From the NCBI GenBank assembly GCA_030248225.1, contig JASANE010000442.1:1-64000 (forward strand): a stretch of DNA of 64,000 nt. The letters are read 5' to 3'. The notes beneath the pieces are model-generated. The model searched no databases, was not told the DNA's origin, and saw only the letters and a program-made list of their open reading frames with translations. Position 1 is the stretch's first letter, and each line of letters opens with the position of its first letter. The position numbers were made by a program, and so were the translations under genes. Shown here in pieces: positions 23,674 through 35,094 of the stretch. This stretch comes from Trileptium ribeirensis. Taxonomy: Eukaryota > Nematoda > Enoplea > Enoplida > Thoracostomopsidae.

Positions 23674-24691
23674 CCAGGCCTTGACCTGTACTAGGAGGAT
23701 AGGCTCTGACCGTTGAGATCGTTCGTTTTCCTTGCTATTGAACAAGACCCAGCCGTGCCCGCTAGCTTCGGCACGCCGTCTAGGTAGTCCATGCTTTCGT
23801 TACCCTCGTTGCAAGCATAGACTCTTGCTCTTGCCGGGCTAGCACACTTCCCTCTCGATGCGACTCCCCGTTTGCCCGTAATGTACGTAAGTCCCTCATA
23901 GCGACGCACGCTATGGAGAGCGAATTCCGAAGCACGCCAAAACACAGGGCCTGAGCCACGATGGAATTGGGTATAATTAACAATCATCGGCTCGGACATA
24001 GATTTTGGTCCGGCATCGCCGGGATCGCCCTCGCTCTTGCTGCCCCTCTCACCGCCTAGCCGTAAACGAGGGAGCGAATGTTCAACGTGTCGGAGCGTGG
24101 CCGCCTTAGTTTGTATTGTTTTATATACTGTTTCGATTTCCTAACATTGATTGTATTTGTACCAAACTTCAAATAAACTCTTGGAAACTACTGGACGTGT
24201 CCCGGGTTATTGGATTCCTAGCGTGATAAGGACGTCCAAATGGACGGGCCGACCCTTCGTGCTAGGGTTTGCGGGCGAAAATGCCCCAAGCCCTGACACG
24301 AGCGGTCCGCCGCCAATATTGACATACTTGAATAACGGCATTGCGGCGAGAGTGGTCCACAAAATTAGTTATCAAACTCGCAGGTGTAATTGCCACACTT
24401 ACACAAAGGATAAAATTTATTAGGGAAACTTTAGCACTAATCACTAATACCATTAAGTTATCAAGATACAACGCGGATAGTCCGCCGTTAAACACTTCAG
24501 GGCATGTCGGACCCCTGTCGGGGCCACATAGGCTACAAAGAATAAAGTGTTCGACTAAGGATAAACCAAGTGAAACTCAAAATTTACTGTGCAAAAGCAA
24601 ACTTATCACGCATTTTACTTTAGGTTACGCTAGACTAAACAACTTCCATTAGATTAGGACAGGGAATATCGGTTTGACATTATGACCTGTG
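23674..24691. other. No supported gene
   Basis: Moderate-GC sequence with short open frames on both strands and no recognisable domain. An AATAAA at about 24171, followed by CTCTTGGAAAC, would suit the end of an LTR, but no partner copy was found. Confidence 0.35.
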
Positions 24692-24960
24692 AGCAAGTCT
24701 CGGCGTCAACCTCCCTGGGGGACCTCAGTGATCATACCAGGATACTAGACACGTGCTCAACCAATCGGGCGGGGTCCGAACACACCCCGTGAAGCGAGCC
24801 TGCGGCCTGCTAAGCTCCGTAACTTCTTGGGTCTGACCAAGAAAAGTGCCTAAACTGTAAAACTTAGGGTCCACCCTTGAGGTTATGATAGCCGGGGTCG
24901 TATGGGCATGGTGTTAGGAAGTTGCGCCATGCAGCTGCGTCCCGTTATTACAATATTGCC
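24692..24960 (+). repeat. Dispersed repeat, second copy inverted at 55371-55650
   Basis: About 265 bp is shared, diverged, with the reverse complement of 55371-55650. Shared landmarks include GGGGGACCTCAG, CAATCGGGCGGGGTCCGAA, GGCCTGCTAAGCTCC and GGCATGGTGTTAGGAAGTT. It codes for nothing I recognise. Size and dispersion suggest a SINE or MITE. Confidence 0.8.
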
Positions 24961-27240
24961 TTTCTGAAACTTTAAAGAGACTGAGGAAGCTAATAATGTT
25001 TATTTATCGATCAATATGTCGATTTTTGGACACCCAGAGCAAAAAATGCCTTCCACTATACACCATCGTCAAATTGAATGTGCTTACAATGCGTGGAGCG
25101 TAGAATACACACTTTCGCTCTGTCTCCAGTCGCCTCCCTTTACTACACATACGTTTGTTATATGTTCCTATGTATGAAACTTGATATTATTGGTTTATAT
25201 GATTCTAAGAGAAAATAATAGATAGAAGGTAATTTTCTGATCAATGGTCAGAGGCACTGTTTAGGCTAACGTTGGACAAACAGTGCCAGTCAGTTAGATG
25301 ATAATGATGATAACTTTCTAATCAGAATGTTATAAGTGAGATAAACTGTGATACTGCTCACACAGTTTCAATAAATGCATTTCATTGCCAAGAAAGCAGT
25401 TTCTGGCTGCGTTGTAGATAACGTTACTTTACTTCAATTTCGCCTGATTTACAAAGTTTACAGTCGCACTGGCTATAAGGCAAACATACGCTAAGTACTT
25501 CTACGTAAGACATACTCTGTTACCCAGTTGGATTGGTTTAATTTGAACATACATCGCAGACTTCTGAATGTGTAAAACAGCTGCTACAATCATCGACCAG
25601 GCTTTGTTTTGTTAACAAACTCCTGCAGGTTAAGATGAAGAATTCCTACTGAAATTATGCGCCCTACTTATGTTTCACACTGTAAATTGCTGAGTCTTTT
25701 CTTTTGCTTAGTTGTATTGAAGCTTGATCATTGTATAATATATATTACATATGTTTGGATCACATCTGAAGCAAAAAATGTAGATTTTAAACCAGAATTC
25801 CGGTTCCGGTATGGTTTTTGCCCTTTGCCGGAACCGCAACCGGAACACGATTTTCGCTGGAACCGGAATTCCGGTTACTTCCTGTTTATGCTATAGTTAT
25901 GTCCACTGAATCTACTATGATAGCCGGACAAGACTAAGCCAAGCTGCACTCAACTTATCGTAAACGAGACATAAAGATGCAAAAGATAAACATGAGTTTA
26001 TTTTTTGTTTAGACGCGTGCTACAAATACAATGGCGTTTTTAGTAGAACCTTACATATGCAAAACTTAATATGCACACAGATAGCCAAAAGCTTGTACAT
26101 TTCGGAAATTGAACAATCGGACGTTGAAAAATTAGATACTCTTAATACTACACAAAGAAATAAGAAAATAGACTATTGTTTTCTTTTAACCAGCTTAATT
26201 TGTGTTCCATCCTTGGGTACAAAAGTAGATGAAAAAAGCGGCTAATGAGCACCCGCCCAGCGGGGTTGCGGGATAGAAGCGGGGGTATTATTTGGGTTAA
26301 TTTAGCTCCAGTTTTGTGTATAACTATATATGAACAAGTTCATGAAATTCGAATGAATAAACTGAGTTTAACGAAATCCTGTTTAATGTATGTCAATATC
26401 TTTTAAAGATACCGTTAAACTTTAAAAGACGCCGAAATTTGTATAAATTTTGTATAGGTCATCTCTAATTGTTCTTCTGAATAGATCTGTATATTTCTAA
26501 ACTCTACGGGATACAATTTTCCTTTTGTTTGGTTTTGGTTAAAACAACATTTTTTCCGTCAATATTGAGTGCAGCATTCTTCACAGTTCCAGTCAATTTA
26601 TTTATTTCGTAATCAGCTGTAAACATATAGATTTATCATATAGTTACTTTTGAGAGTATTACGTTTATACACAGTGTGATCTAAATTGTGGCGTTCTAAA
26701 AATAGATACTTGCTCCAAATTCCAGTCACATTATGTGGTATTTTCTGACGTTATGATAAAAGTGTGATTGGAGCAGCATTAAATTTTATTTCATATTCGT
26801 TTAGGAAAACGACAACGATTAATGCACGTTAAAATTAAACTGCTGAAGCACAACGTGAATATTCATAGTTTAAAGACCACAAATAATATAGATCAATAAC
26901 ATATTGTTGTTTTTGAAGCATAATATAGTGTTATAAAAATGACCCTACATGTACAGAAAAGATGAGTATCCCAACAATTTAAACATCGTAGAACTCAAAG
27001 CGTTTCTGCTCTATTTGATTGAAAAACTTTGTGACGTACAGATAATATTGAAGAGTTTCTAACATCATTTCACAGCATGTATGTTTTTAATATCGATGTT
27101 TGTGAGTGCATGTGTTACTCATGATTGCCTATCTTTTCTTGTTCGAAAGCTTATTTATTGTTGCATCAAGTCAGCATTACGACACTGAAATCTCCAGTCG
27201 TTTGCAATGACCGAATTCTGTAATTGATTAAGCTCAATTT
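24961..27240. other. AT-rich DNA without a supported gene
   Basis: No recognisable coding sequence. A GGTTCCGG / CCGGAATTCCGG palindromic cluster lies at about 25795-25880 (AACCGGAATTCCGGTT is a perfect palindrome). The rest is AT-rich and unremarkable up to the tandem unit that hosts the Polinton. Confidence 0.45.
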
Positions 27241-27904
27241 AGAACTTTTCCTGTATATGGCTTAATATTGATCGTATTTTTAAGTTTGGTATTTCCTGTG
27301 TTGCAATACTAATTTTAATTGATAAATTTTTATTGATTCTTCGTTACTAAATACTACTTTTAGCAAATTAGGTAAGTATAATATTTAACTTATTTTTAAG
27401 GGATTCTAAACATATCTAGAATTTTTATCATGAAAACTTTACTAGAGGCAATCGGTCAGGGGTTCTGTGCTTAGGTAATTCACCTTTGTTTACCTGCTTA
27501 CTCTGATTTGATTTATAAATTTACAACCGTTGGGTTTACTCTAGATAAATACCACATATTAATTCGTCTTGTTCTACGGATTACAAAACCATATTTCCCA
27601 CCAGAGAGAAGATTTTTAGCTATTGATTGTATAACTAAAATGACACACTGTAGCTAAACACAACCTATTCTGATCGCATAAGTCTGCGAGTCTTTTTCGG
27701 AAACCATTTTTCATATTTTACTTTTGTCGGAAGTTTCGAAATAACCTAATATGAGCAAAAGTTAGCGATGTCTATTTGCCATTTTCTCTCTATATAGCAT
27801 AAGTCTCGTCTGAGTTTTACCACCTGCTCACATGGTCGCTGAAAAGAAAGAGTATGCAGCCTGGGATTGTTGACTGTATTTTATCTTTGGATTATGTTGA
27901 GAAT
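27241..27904 (+). repeat. Tandem-duplicated unit, copy A (left part, split by the Polinton)
   Basis: This segment is nearly collinear with 48062-48725. Shared landmarks are GGCTTAATATTGATCG, ACCGTTGGGTTTACTCTAGA and GTATTTTATCTTTGGATTATGT. Copy A is cut at 27904 by the Polinton and resumes at 47981. Copy B follows directly, so the two are head-to-tail. The unit belongs to an older Polinton remnant, because copy B runs on into an ATPase fragment. Confidence 0.88.
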
Positions 27905-28052
27905 AGTAGTAGGAAAAATACGGGATCTGGCTCACTGGATTAATGATCTGTCAAATGTTTAGGAGAAATAATGATTCATTACCTCTCAAAAATGATAAAT
28001 TACCTCTCAAAAATGATTAATTACCTGTCAAATATGATTAATGACCCTTATA
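27905..28052 (+). repeat. Polinton left terminal inverted repeat with internal 23-24-bp repeats
   Basis: The outer 46 bp match the reverse complement of the right end with few differences (AGTAGTAGGAAAAATACGGG is identical). After a short insertion relative to the right end, three to four copies of a unit like AATGATTNATTACCTCTCAA follow (about 27970-28045). The right end has only one such unit, so the left repeat has expanded. Confidence 0.88.
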
Positions 28053-28240
28053 TAATAAATACATATACATGTATACGTAATACATGGTAGCCCTCCGCCC
28101 GCATTATAATATATACATATACATATATACATACATATAGTGCGTCCCCTCCGCCCACGCATTATATAATATATATGTATAAATATATACGTAATACATA
28201 CATATGATGGTCCCCCTCCACACAGGCATTCATTATAATT
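28045..28240 (+). repeat. Three tandem units between left terminus and PolB
   Basis: Three units of about 65 bp each join a TA-rich, Z-DNA-like run (ATATACATATAC type) to a C-rich block: CCCTCCGCCC near 28092, CCCCTCCGCCC near 28147 and CCCCCTCCACAC near 28212. This is the only sequence between the terminal repeat and the first promoter motif, and could be an origin or terminal-protein region, but that is only inference. Confidence 0.6.
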
Positions 28241-28322
28241 AATGACTCATCACTTTGGAATGTTCTAGAAGATTCCATTGGCACAATTCCAAAAATTCAA
28301 CCAATCAGCGTTGGCAGAGAAT

Positions 28323-28342
28323 ACATGAAAAGGGTATAAAAG
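28323..28342 (+). promoter_or_regulatory. ACATGAAAAG motif plus TATA box, upstream of PolB
   Basis: ACATGAAAAG at 28323-28332 is followed at once by TATAAAAG (28335-28342). The PolB start codon at 28375 lies 42 nt after the motif. This is the only copy of the motif coupled to a canonical TATA box. Confidence 0.75.
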
Positions 28343-28374
28343 CTCATGTAATTCAGATTTTCAATCAGTTTACA

Positions 28375-31300
28375 ATGGCTTTCGTTTCAGAAATGGTCGG
28401 TTTTGTGCTTACTCTGCTCTCTAAACCACTTCGCGGTTTTTTGGAGAGCTATCAAATTACATCACGTCGCAGCATGGTGGACCCTGCTGTATTCCTCAAT
28501 CACAGCAGACGTCAACTGAAGAACGCAATAAAGGAGCGGCTGTGTGCATGGAATGGTCTCAAGGCGTACATTGGTATGAAGGTTAGTTTTGAGAAGGATA
28601 TGGACCCTGATACGACAATCAGTGCAACCTTCTCTGGTAAACTACATCGGATTCTCAATTTTTCAACCGTCAATCAACATACATCAATGATTTTCGATGA
28701 TATTTTAAAGAACATTGACACCTTTGTCCAGCGTGGATCCGGATGGATTGTCAAACAGGTGGATCACAACGACCTGCACCTGGCTCGTTACGTTGGATTA
28801 GGAGGGGCTACCTACAAGCCTCTCCCTAAAGCAATTCAGTCGAAAAAGGCGGTGATCAACGTTCAAAATCAGGACAGCAGGTGTTTACAATGGGCTGTAT
28901 TATCGGCTTTGTACCCGGTTGATAAAAATGCTGATCGTCAATCGAAATACGAGCAATATGCAGACAGGCTCAATTTCCAAAGCATCAACTTCCCAGTACA
29001 AGTCGGCGATATCAGCAACTTTGAGAAGCTTAACAATTTTGGCGTCAGCGTGATATCGTATGATGAAGGCAAATTAATACCTCTTCGTATATACGAGGGA
29101 CCCTATGAACGAGTGGTTAATTTGCTGTTATACAAGGGACATTATTGCTTGATCAAAGATTTGGACCGATTACTACATACACAAAGAGGATATAAAGGAC
29201 GTCTCTATATTTGTCAGCGATGTCTCCTTCCTCAATGTTCCCAAGCAAAGTTGGATCTAAATACGAAAATGTGTAAAAACAAAGAATATACTCGAATAAC
29301 GTTCTCCACAGACGACATTCTACAATTTCAAAACACCTATAAAATGCTTCGAGCTCCATATACCATCTACGCTGATTTTGAAACCCTACTACTGCCTATT
29401 GATTCTTGCCAACCATGTCCATCAATTTCATACACCGAAGCTTATCAAAAACATCAAGTATGTAGTTATGGTTTGATTGTCATTTTTCAATGCTGTGGAG
29501 ATAATACCAAGAAGATGGGCAAACCGGTTGCATATCGCGGCAAAGACTGTGTCCAAAAGTGTTTACTCAATGTGGATTTTTGGACTGTGTTTACTCAATT
29601 GGAATTGGGTAATAAGTACCAAGAGCGTGTCAATAACCCAATGTCGCTACAAATGACAAAAGACGACTGGTAGCAATACCATTACACTAAAGACTGTTTC
29701 ATTTGTGGCAAACAACTATTTTACGATCTTGTCAGAGACCACTGTCATCTTTGTGGCCGATTTCAGGGTGCTGTCCACAATGAGTGCAACATTAGCTATA
29801 AACTCAACCGAGATGTCAACATCTTTTTCCACAACTTACGAAAGTATGATGGCCACCTCATCATGCCAGAGATTGGTAAATTAACCAATCATCTTAAGAT
29901 GGAGCTCGATTGTATATCCAAAGGTGCTTAGGGTTATTTGTCCTTTAGCATCAAACTTCAACATCAAATGTTGAACATCAACAAAGAACTACAACATACG
30001 ACCCCAACGGTTATCTCGCTCATTTGTTCGCTACACACGACTCAATGCAACCAAACATTAAACCTCATGTAGAAGTTAACGAACACGATTTATCTGATGT
30101 GATATCTCTTAATCAACTATGTGAGGGCGAAGATAGCGATATGGAGGATAACGAAATTTTGGATAACGTTGCGGCTGAAGATACTGCAGCAGCGGAAGAG
30201 AGTCCAAAGCCTAAAAAATATACTTGGTCTCTCAAATTTAAAGACAGTTTTCAATTTCTGTCATCTTCCCTTCAAGCGTTGGTAGATAATTTAAAGAAGG
30301 ATGGTAAATTTCCGACAATGACGGCGGAATTTGGGAATAATACGGAACTATTATTACGAAAGGGTGTATACCCATACGATTATATGGACTCTTGGGGACG
30401 CTTTGATGAAACGCAATTACCATCTATCAATGCGTTTTACAACAAACTCAATGATCAAAATGTAACTGAAGATGATTATAAACATGCGGAAAAAGTATGG
30501 AATGAACTAAAATTAGAGAACATGGGACAATACCATGATCTCTATGTGAAGACTGATGTTTTGTTATTATGTGATGCATTTGAAAGTTTTAGAAATTTTG
30601 CTATTGAGAATTATAAGTTGGACCCAGTGCATTATATAACGCTCCCAAGTTTTGGACGGGATGCTTGTTTAAAGTTGACAGGTGTTCGGTTACAATTGTT
30701 GAAAGACTCTAACATGTACATGTTTTTGAAGGCATTTCAATGATTTCACACCGCTATGCCAAAGCCAACAACAAGTATCTTGAAAATTATGACCCAAGTA
30801 AGGAATCAAACTATATAATGTACTTGGATGCGAATAATTTATATGGATGGACTATGGTTCAGAAGTTACCCGTAGATGGATTCAAGTGGGTAGAAGAAAT
30901 TCGTCTGTCAAAGATAAATTGGGAAAACGATGAGGATGTGGGATACGTCTTAGAAGTTGATCTAGAATACCCAGATTACCTACACACGTTACACAGTGAT
31001 TACCCTCTTGCTCCTGAGTCTATGAAAATTGAAGACTCAATGCTGTCCCACTATTGCCTCCAAGTAAAGGAGGATTTCCGAATGAAATACACCCCAGTTA
31101 GAAAACTTGTTCCTAACCTTAACAATAAGGTTAAATATATCATACATGCTAGGAATCTGAAATTGTATACCGAATTGGGTCTCAAGGTATCTAAAATTCA
31201 TAGGGCAATTCAGTTTAACCAGCGAGATTGGATGAATCCCTACATTTTGTTTAATACCGAAAAACGCAAACAGGCAAAGAGTAATTTTGAAAAGGATTTA

Positions 31301-32078
31301 TTTAAATTGCTAAATAATGCAGTCTTTGGAAAGACCATGGAAAATGTACGGGCTTATAAGGATATTAAGCTTATAAATTGTCCGAAAAAGTTTCAGGAGT
31401 TGGTATCGAATCCTCGTTACAGTGGTAGTACAATCTTTGATGAAAATTTAGTGGCGGTTTCAATGAAGAAACCAAGTGTCTATTTATGCAAACCAATTTA
31501 CGTGGGGTTTACAGTTCTTGAGCTTTCCAAAATGTTAATGTACGAATTCCACTACAAATATATCAAGAGTCGATATGATTGTCATCTGCTGTTTACCGAT
31601 ACTGACAGTCTCTGCTGATATATACGCGGAGGATGTCTACGATGACATCAAGGAAGATATAGAATATTTTGACACCAGTGCCTATTCACCCGATCACTTC
31701 CTATACTCTACCACAAACAAAAAGGTTTTGGGTAAAACGAAATATGAAGCTGCTGGGATTCCTATTGAAGAATTTTGTGGATTAAAACCAAAAATGTACT
31801 CCCTAAAATGTGGAGGTGTTAAGAAGAAGAGAGCAAAGGGCGTCAAAAAACAAACACTCAAACAAGCTATACATATGGATCATTACATCCAGATTCTCAG
31901 AGATACCACTAGACTAAGACATTTAATGAAAAAGATTTCAAACAATAAACATCAACTGTATACGGTTGAGCAGAATAAGATTAGTTTGAGCGCTTATGAC
32001 GATAAGCAGTATATTTTACTAGATGGGGTAACTTCTATTTCATACGGACATTGTGATATTATGGATTGTTCTGATTGA
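28375..32078 (+). pseudogene. polB: Polinton protein-primed family B DNA polymerase, broken
   Basis: Would replicate the element from a terminal protein primer. The start chosen is the first ATG after the promoter motif. An N-terminal Polinton region (INVQNQDSRCLQWAVLSALY and FPVQVGDI types) precedes the exonuclease motifs: YADFE at about 29368, HNLRKYDGH at about 29830, and YHDLYVKTD near 30531. Between them is a Cys/His cluster (CFICG, then DHCHLCG). Polymerase motifs follow: YLDANNLYG (30821), KLLNNAVFGKT (near 31304) and TDTDS (31595-31609). Breaks: in-frame TAG at 29671-29673, TAG near 29928, loss of frame between about 29930 and 30024, a frameshift at about 30740 and another at about 31614. 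The exonuclease and polymerase signature residues are otherwise kept, so decay looks recent. Confidence 0.92.
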
Positions 32079-32120
32079 TATTTATACTTTGTATTTATAT
32101 ATGTATTTTGTTCTATTTAT

Positions 32121-32126
32121 AATAAA
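32121..32126 (+). terminator. AATAAA polyadenylation signal after PolB
   Basis: AATAAA lies 43 nt after the PolB stop, followed by an A-run, TTAGC and the next promoter motif. The same order (AATAAA, A-rich run, TTAGC, ACATGAAAAG) recurs after the capsid gene at 38463. Confidence 0.5.
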
Positions 32127-32150
32127 ATTAAAAAAAAATTAGCATGAAAT

Positions 32151-32160
32151 ACATGAAAAG
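32151..32160 (+). promoter_or_regulatory. ACATGAAAAG promoter-like motif
   Basis: 29 nt before the ATG at 32190. A near-copy, GCATGAAAT, lies directly before it at 32142. Confidence 0.7.
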
Positions 32161-32189
32161 GATGCACATCCTATACATAACAAGTTAAT

Positions 32190-32804
32190 ATGGGTAACAA
32201 ATCTGTTTCGTTTTCTGAATTTGTGGAGCAAGAACCCGAAATATATCAGAAGCAAAATTTCTGTGGTAAAAGAACTGATTTGAAAAAAGTGATTGCAATA
32301 GTCGTTACCCTGCTTACAACGATTGCAATAGAGACTGGTTTTCTGATTAACAAACATGAAAAGAAGCCTTGTGTTGAAGGAATATCACTCAATGGACCTT
32401 TATGTTTCGAAGATTGGACAAAGCCTCGAATAGAATTTTGGTTTCCACCTCGTGGTTACAACATTCACTGGGTGAACCGAGCAAATGATAATCTACAATT
32501 TGAGATAATACTTCACCCTCCTCGTTCCATCAAACTGTGGAGTGAAAAAGTCGTCTATCTGTTTGATATATCTGAACGTCTATTTCGAAGGTTCGTGGTA
32601 CCGTATAAGAATCTCCTCGTGCTGATTCAAACAGACAATACATACAAGGGCTTTTATTTAACAAATTGCAACTTGGAATGCTCTTTCATCGCGAAATTGT
32701 CAACCTTCAATCTACAACGAGTCTTTGAAAAACGACTGATTCGAGTAAATATTAGAAATGCTAACCTATTCCTATCACGCGCAAACGAAACATCTGGAGA
32801 ATGA
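32190..32804 (+). CDS. Unknown Polinton protein with one membrane segment, 204 aa
   Basis: I do not recognise this protein. An ATG 29 nt after a promoter motif opens a frame free of stops. Residues about 33-54 form one hydrophobic segment (VIAIVVTLLTTIAIETGFLI), after a short polar N-terminus, which predicts a single-pass membrane protein with a Cys-containing C-terminal domain of about 150 residues. The gene sits between PolB and integrase. An internal ACATGAAAAG occurs at 32354-32363 with no obvious gene after it. It could be a virion membrane or host-interaction protein; no family motif supports a closer call. Confidence 0.65.
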   Translation: MGNKSVSFSEFVEQEPEIYQKQNFCGKRTDLKKVIAIVVTLLTTIAIETGFLINKHEKKPCVEGISLNGPLCFEDWTKPRIEFWFPPRGYNIHWVNRANDNLQFEIILHPPRSIKLWSEKVVYLFDISERLFRRFVVPYKNLLVLIQTDNTYKGFYLTNCNLECSFIAKLSTFNLQRVFEKRLIRVNIRNANLFLSRANETSGE

Positions 32805-33048
32805 AAATAGCAATACGTCTTGGTTTGTTGTGACAGAAGTATCGAGACAATGGATGATTGAAAAATGTTTGACTGAATTTGATTTTATGAAATATATTGG
32901 AAATAATGAATTTATAATTGAGAAACAATTTAATGATATTACTGGTGTGGTAATGCCCAGTGCTATGCTAACGCGTACAGTTAGGATTGTGTATGATATG
33001 TATAAAGATAAGATTGTAACCAGTTACCCAATAAACATGAAAAGATAA
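32758..33048 (+). CDS. Unknown small Polinton protein
   Basis: This frame overlaps the end of the previous gene by 47 nt and stays open for 96 codons. An internal ATG at 32854 would give a 64-residue protein; a weak motif-like GAATGAAAAT lies 45 nt before it at 32799. The last codons (NMKR, stop) are formed by the next gene's promoter motif. Content is mixed, with no recognisable fold. It may be a real small gene, or the decayed end of one. Confidence 0.4.
   Translation: MLTYSYHAQTKHLENENSNTSWFVVTEVSRQWMIEKCLTEFDFMKYIGNNEFIIEKQFNDITGVVMPSAMLTRTVRIVYDMYKDKIVTSYPINMKR
33035..33044 (+). promoter_or_regulatory. ACATGAAAAG promoter-like motif
   Basis: 26 nt before the integrase ATG at 33071. The motif also encodes the final residues of the upstream small frame. 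Confidence 0.75.
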
Positions 33049-33070
33049 ATGCATTTTGTTTATACCAAAC

Positions 33071-34122
33071 ATGAAGCTGGAAGATTTATATTACAACTTG
33101 AAAAGCCCTGTCGCTTTTTCAGGGATAAACAAACTTTGCCAACATGCAAAGACATATGGTTATTCTAAGCAGCAAGTTAAGGAATGGCTGCAACGACAGG
33201 ATACATATACACTTCAAAAAGCCAAAAAGAGGAGGTTTCGAAGGGTAAAAACAGTCACTAAAGGTCTCAATGATTTATGGCAATTTGATCTTGCAGATAT
33301 GACTCGATTATCTAGGCATAATGATGGTAACAAATATCTACTGATGGATATAGATGTACTGTCCAAATTTGTCAGAGTTGCCTCTTTAAAAAGTAAAAAT
33401 TCAAAATTAGTTTGTGAAGCCTTGGAAACCATGTGTCGCATTACCCGTCCAAATCATATTTCTCCGGTCGTGGAACTGAATTTACAAATATAACCTTCAA
33501 AAACCTTTCTCAACAGTATGGAATAATTCGCTACACTGCTCAGAGTGTTGAAACTAAGGCTGCAGTTGCAGAGAGGTGTATCCGTACTTTGAAATCCAAA
33601 ATATACCGATATCTTACCAAACACAATACCTATCGATATATCGACATTTTACAAGACATTGTTGATAACTACAACCATACAAAGAATCGTTATGGTTTCC
33701 GTCCGGTAGATGTAACTGTTGAAAATGAATCGGATATTTTAAAGATTTTGTACCCTCCTCGAGGACACAGAGTTCTTTCATACAAGTTTAAGCTTAATGA
33801 TGCTGTAAGGGTTGCAAGCGCCCAGTTTATCTTCGACAAGGGATACAGACCCCAATGGTCTCAAGAGGTATTTTATATTACAAAACGAATACCTTCAGAT
33901 CCACCGCGTTATAAAATTAGCGATTACGGAAAAAAAGATATCTTGGGAACATGTTACGAGCAGGAACTTCAAAAGGTACGTGTAGGAGATACATTTAAGA
34001 TTGAGAAAATATTGCGAAAACGTAGAATGAAAGATGGTACTCGTCAATATTTAGTAAAATGGCTTGGATATCCTGAAAAATTCAACAGCTGGGTGGATGA
34101 GCAAGACATGAAAAGAGTATGA
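33071..34122 (+). pseudogene. int: Polinton retroviral-type integrase with chromodomain, inactivated
   Basis: Would insert element DNA through its terminal repeats. The start ATG follows the promoter motif by 26 nt. The N-terminal Polinton segment ends in VKEWLQRQDTYTLQKAKKRR, and the core begins with WQFDLADM (catalytic Asp codon 33287-33289). A frameshift near 33450 moves the reading to the second frame. There the position of the second catalytic Asp is Gly (GGT at 33466-33468, in SGRGTEF). The Glu is kept (33571-33573). A chromodomain closes the protein (about 33995-34120: FKIEKIL, LVKWLGYPEKFNSWV), which would bind methylated histone tails and steer insertion to heterochromatin. So the enzyme is dead twice over: a frameshift and loss of an active-site residue. 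Confidence 0.92.
34106..34115 (+). promoter_or_regulatory. ACATGAAAAG promoter-like motif
   Basis: 25 nt before the ATPase ATG at 34141. It lies inside the final codons of integrase (DMKR). Confidence 0.75.
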
Positions 34123-34140
34123 CCGGCTTATCGATTAAAA

Positions 34141-34758
34141 ATGGAGTCAATACCATTAGAAGTACCGTTTACCTCCATTGTGTCGGGTGCAACAGGAGTA
34201 GGGAAAACTCATCTTGTAGCTCAACTGTTGCGTAAAAATCTATTTGATAAGCAATTTGAAAAGATTGTTTGGTGTTATGGAATGATGCAACCTATGTATC
34301 ATCAATTGTCAAAGCAAATTGATAATTTAACGTTTGAAGAAGGATTCCCCATCGTGGTTGAAAGGAATGAAGGACAAACACTCTACATTCTTGATGATTT
34401 AATGGAGTACTCAAATGACAAAACATTAGCAAACATGTTTACCCGAATGCGACATGCAAATATTAGTACTATATTTATAGTGCAAAACTTTTACCATTCT
34501 GGAAAGTACATGACAGAAATTTCCAGAAACGCTCAGTACTTATTTCTATTTCCAAATCCTCGTTCGAAATCAATGACTGCAACACTAGGAAGACAAACGT
34601 GGCCTCATAAACCCAACTTTTTATCTACAGCCTTTGAAATGGCAACCAATGATAAACCTTACAGCTATCTGATGATTGATCTGAAACCTAATACCCCTGA
34701 GGATTTACGTGTTAGGGAAAATATTTATGATCAAACTGCAGTATACAAACCTACATGA
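34141..34758 (+). CDS. Packaging ATPase (FtsK/HerA, A32-like)
   Basis: Pumps the genome into the capsid in viruses of this lineage. The 205-residue protein is open. Walker A is GATGVGKT (residues 16-23) and Walker B is LYILDD (81-86). A sensor segment, TIFIVQNFYHSGK, follows. Length and motif spacing fit Polinton ATPases. The stop codon TGA (34756-34758) lies inside the next gene's promoter motif. It is the best-preserved morphogenesis gene here, while capsid, integrase and polymerase are broken. A different, truncated copy of this family lies outside the element at 48.7-49.0 kb. Confidence 0.93.
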   Translation: MESIPLEVPFTSIVSGATGVGKTHLVAQLLRKNLFDKQFEKIVWCYGMMQPMYHQLSKQIDNLTFEEGFPIVVERNEGQTLYILDDLMEYSNDKTLANMFTRMRHANISTIFIVQNFYHSGKYMTEISRNAQYLFLFPNPRSKSMTATLGRQTWPHKPNFLSTAFEMATNDKPYSYLMIDLKPNTPEDLRVRENIYDQTAVYKPT

Positions 34759-34762
34759 AAAG
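34753..34762 (+). promoter_or_regulatory. ACATGAAAAG motif that supplies the ATPase stop codon
   Basis: The TGA of the motif is the stop codon of the ATPase. The next ATG is at 34792, 29 nt downstream. Confidence 0.8.
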
Positions 34763-34791
34763 ACATGTAATCGGAGATTTATATAAAATAT

Positions 34792-35094
34792 ATGGAACGT
34801 CATTCAGCAACAATATCTGTGGCCTGTGCCTTAGTGAAAACTGACAAGAAATGTGTTAAAACTTTTATGAAGTCCGCCCCCGTATCTGTAATCAAGTCTT
34901 TGAGTGAAATTTGTTATAATATTTTATATGGCCACATTCCTCTTACTGAGCAGCAGATCAAGCTGCTACGCAAACAACGTTCTACAATTTACAAACTATC
35001 ATCTCTGAAGTTGTCTGATAACGTGAAAAGACAACATTTTACAATCGATCTTTTAAAAACATTGATTGCAGTATGGCCAAACGATATCTGTTAG
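34792..35094 (+). CDS. Small conserved-type Polinton protein, 100 aa
   Basis: An open 100-residue frame after a promoter motif. The central pattern NILYGHIPLTEQQIKLLRKQ followed by a basic, helix-rich end resembles a small protein that often sits next to the ATPase in animal Polintons; its function is not known to me. It overlaps the next gene by 22 nt, so the pair is tightly coupled. A variant promoter motif (ACGTGAAAAG) lies within its 3' end. Confidence 0.65.
   Translation: MERHSATISVACALVKTDKKCVKTFMKSAPVSVIKSLSEICYNILYGHIPLTEQQIKLLRKQRSTIYKLSSLKLSDNVKRQHFTIDLLKTLIAVWPNDIC
35021..35030 (+). promoter_or_regulatory. ACGTGAAAAG variant promoter-like motif
   Basis: Differs from the shared motif at one base. 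It lies 42 nt before the ATG at 35073, inside the coding end of the upstream gene. Confidence 0.55.

Noticed and set aside
17720..24250. Idea that this whole stretch is one long 3' LTR
   Set aside because: No matching 5' copy, no clear CA end, and far longer than typical LTRs.
32354..32363. Exact ACATGAAAAG inside the 204-aa gene
   Set aside because: No start codon with a credible gene follows at the usual 25-42 nt; likely chance, or a remnant. Not counted as a promoter.
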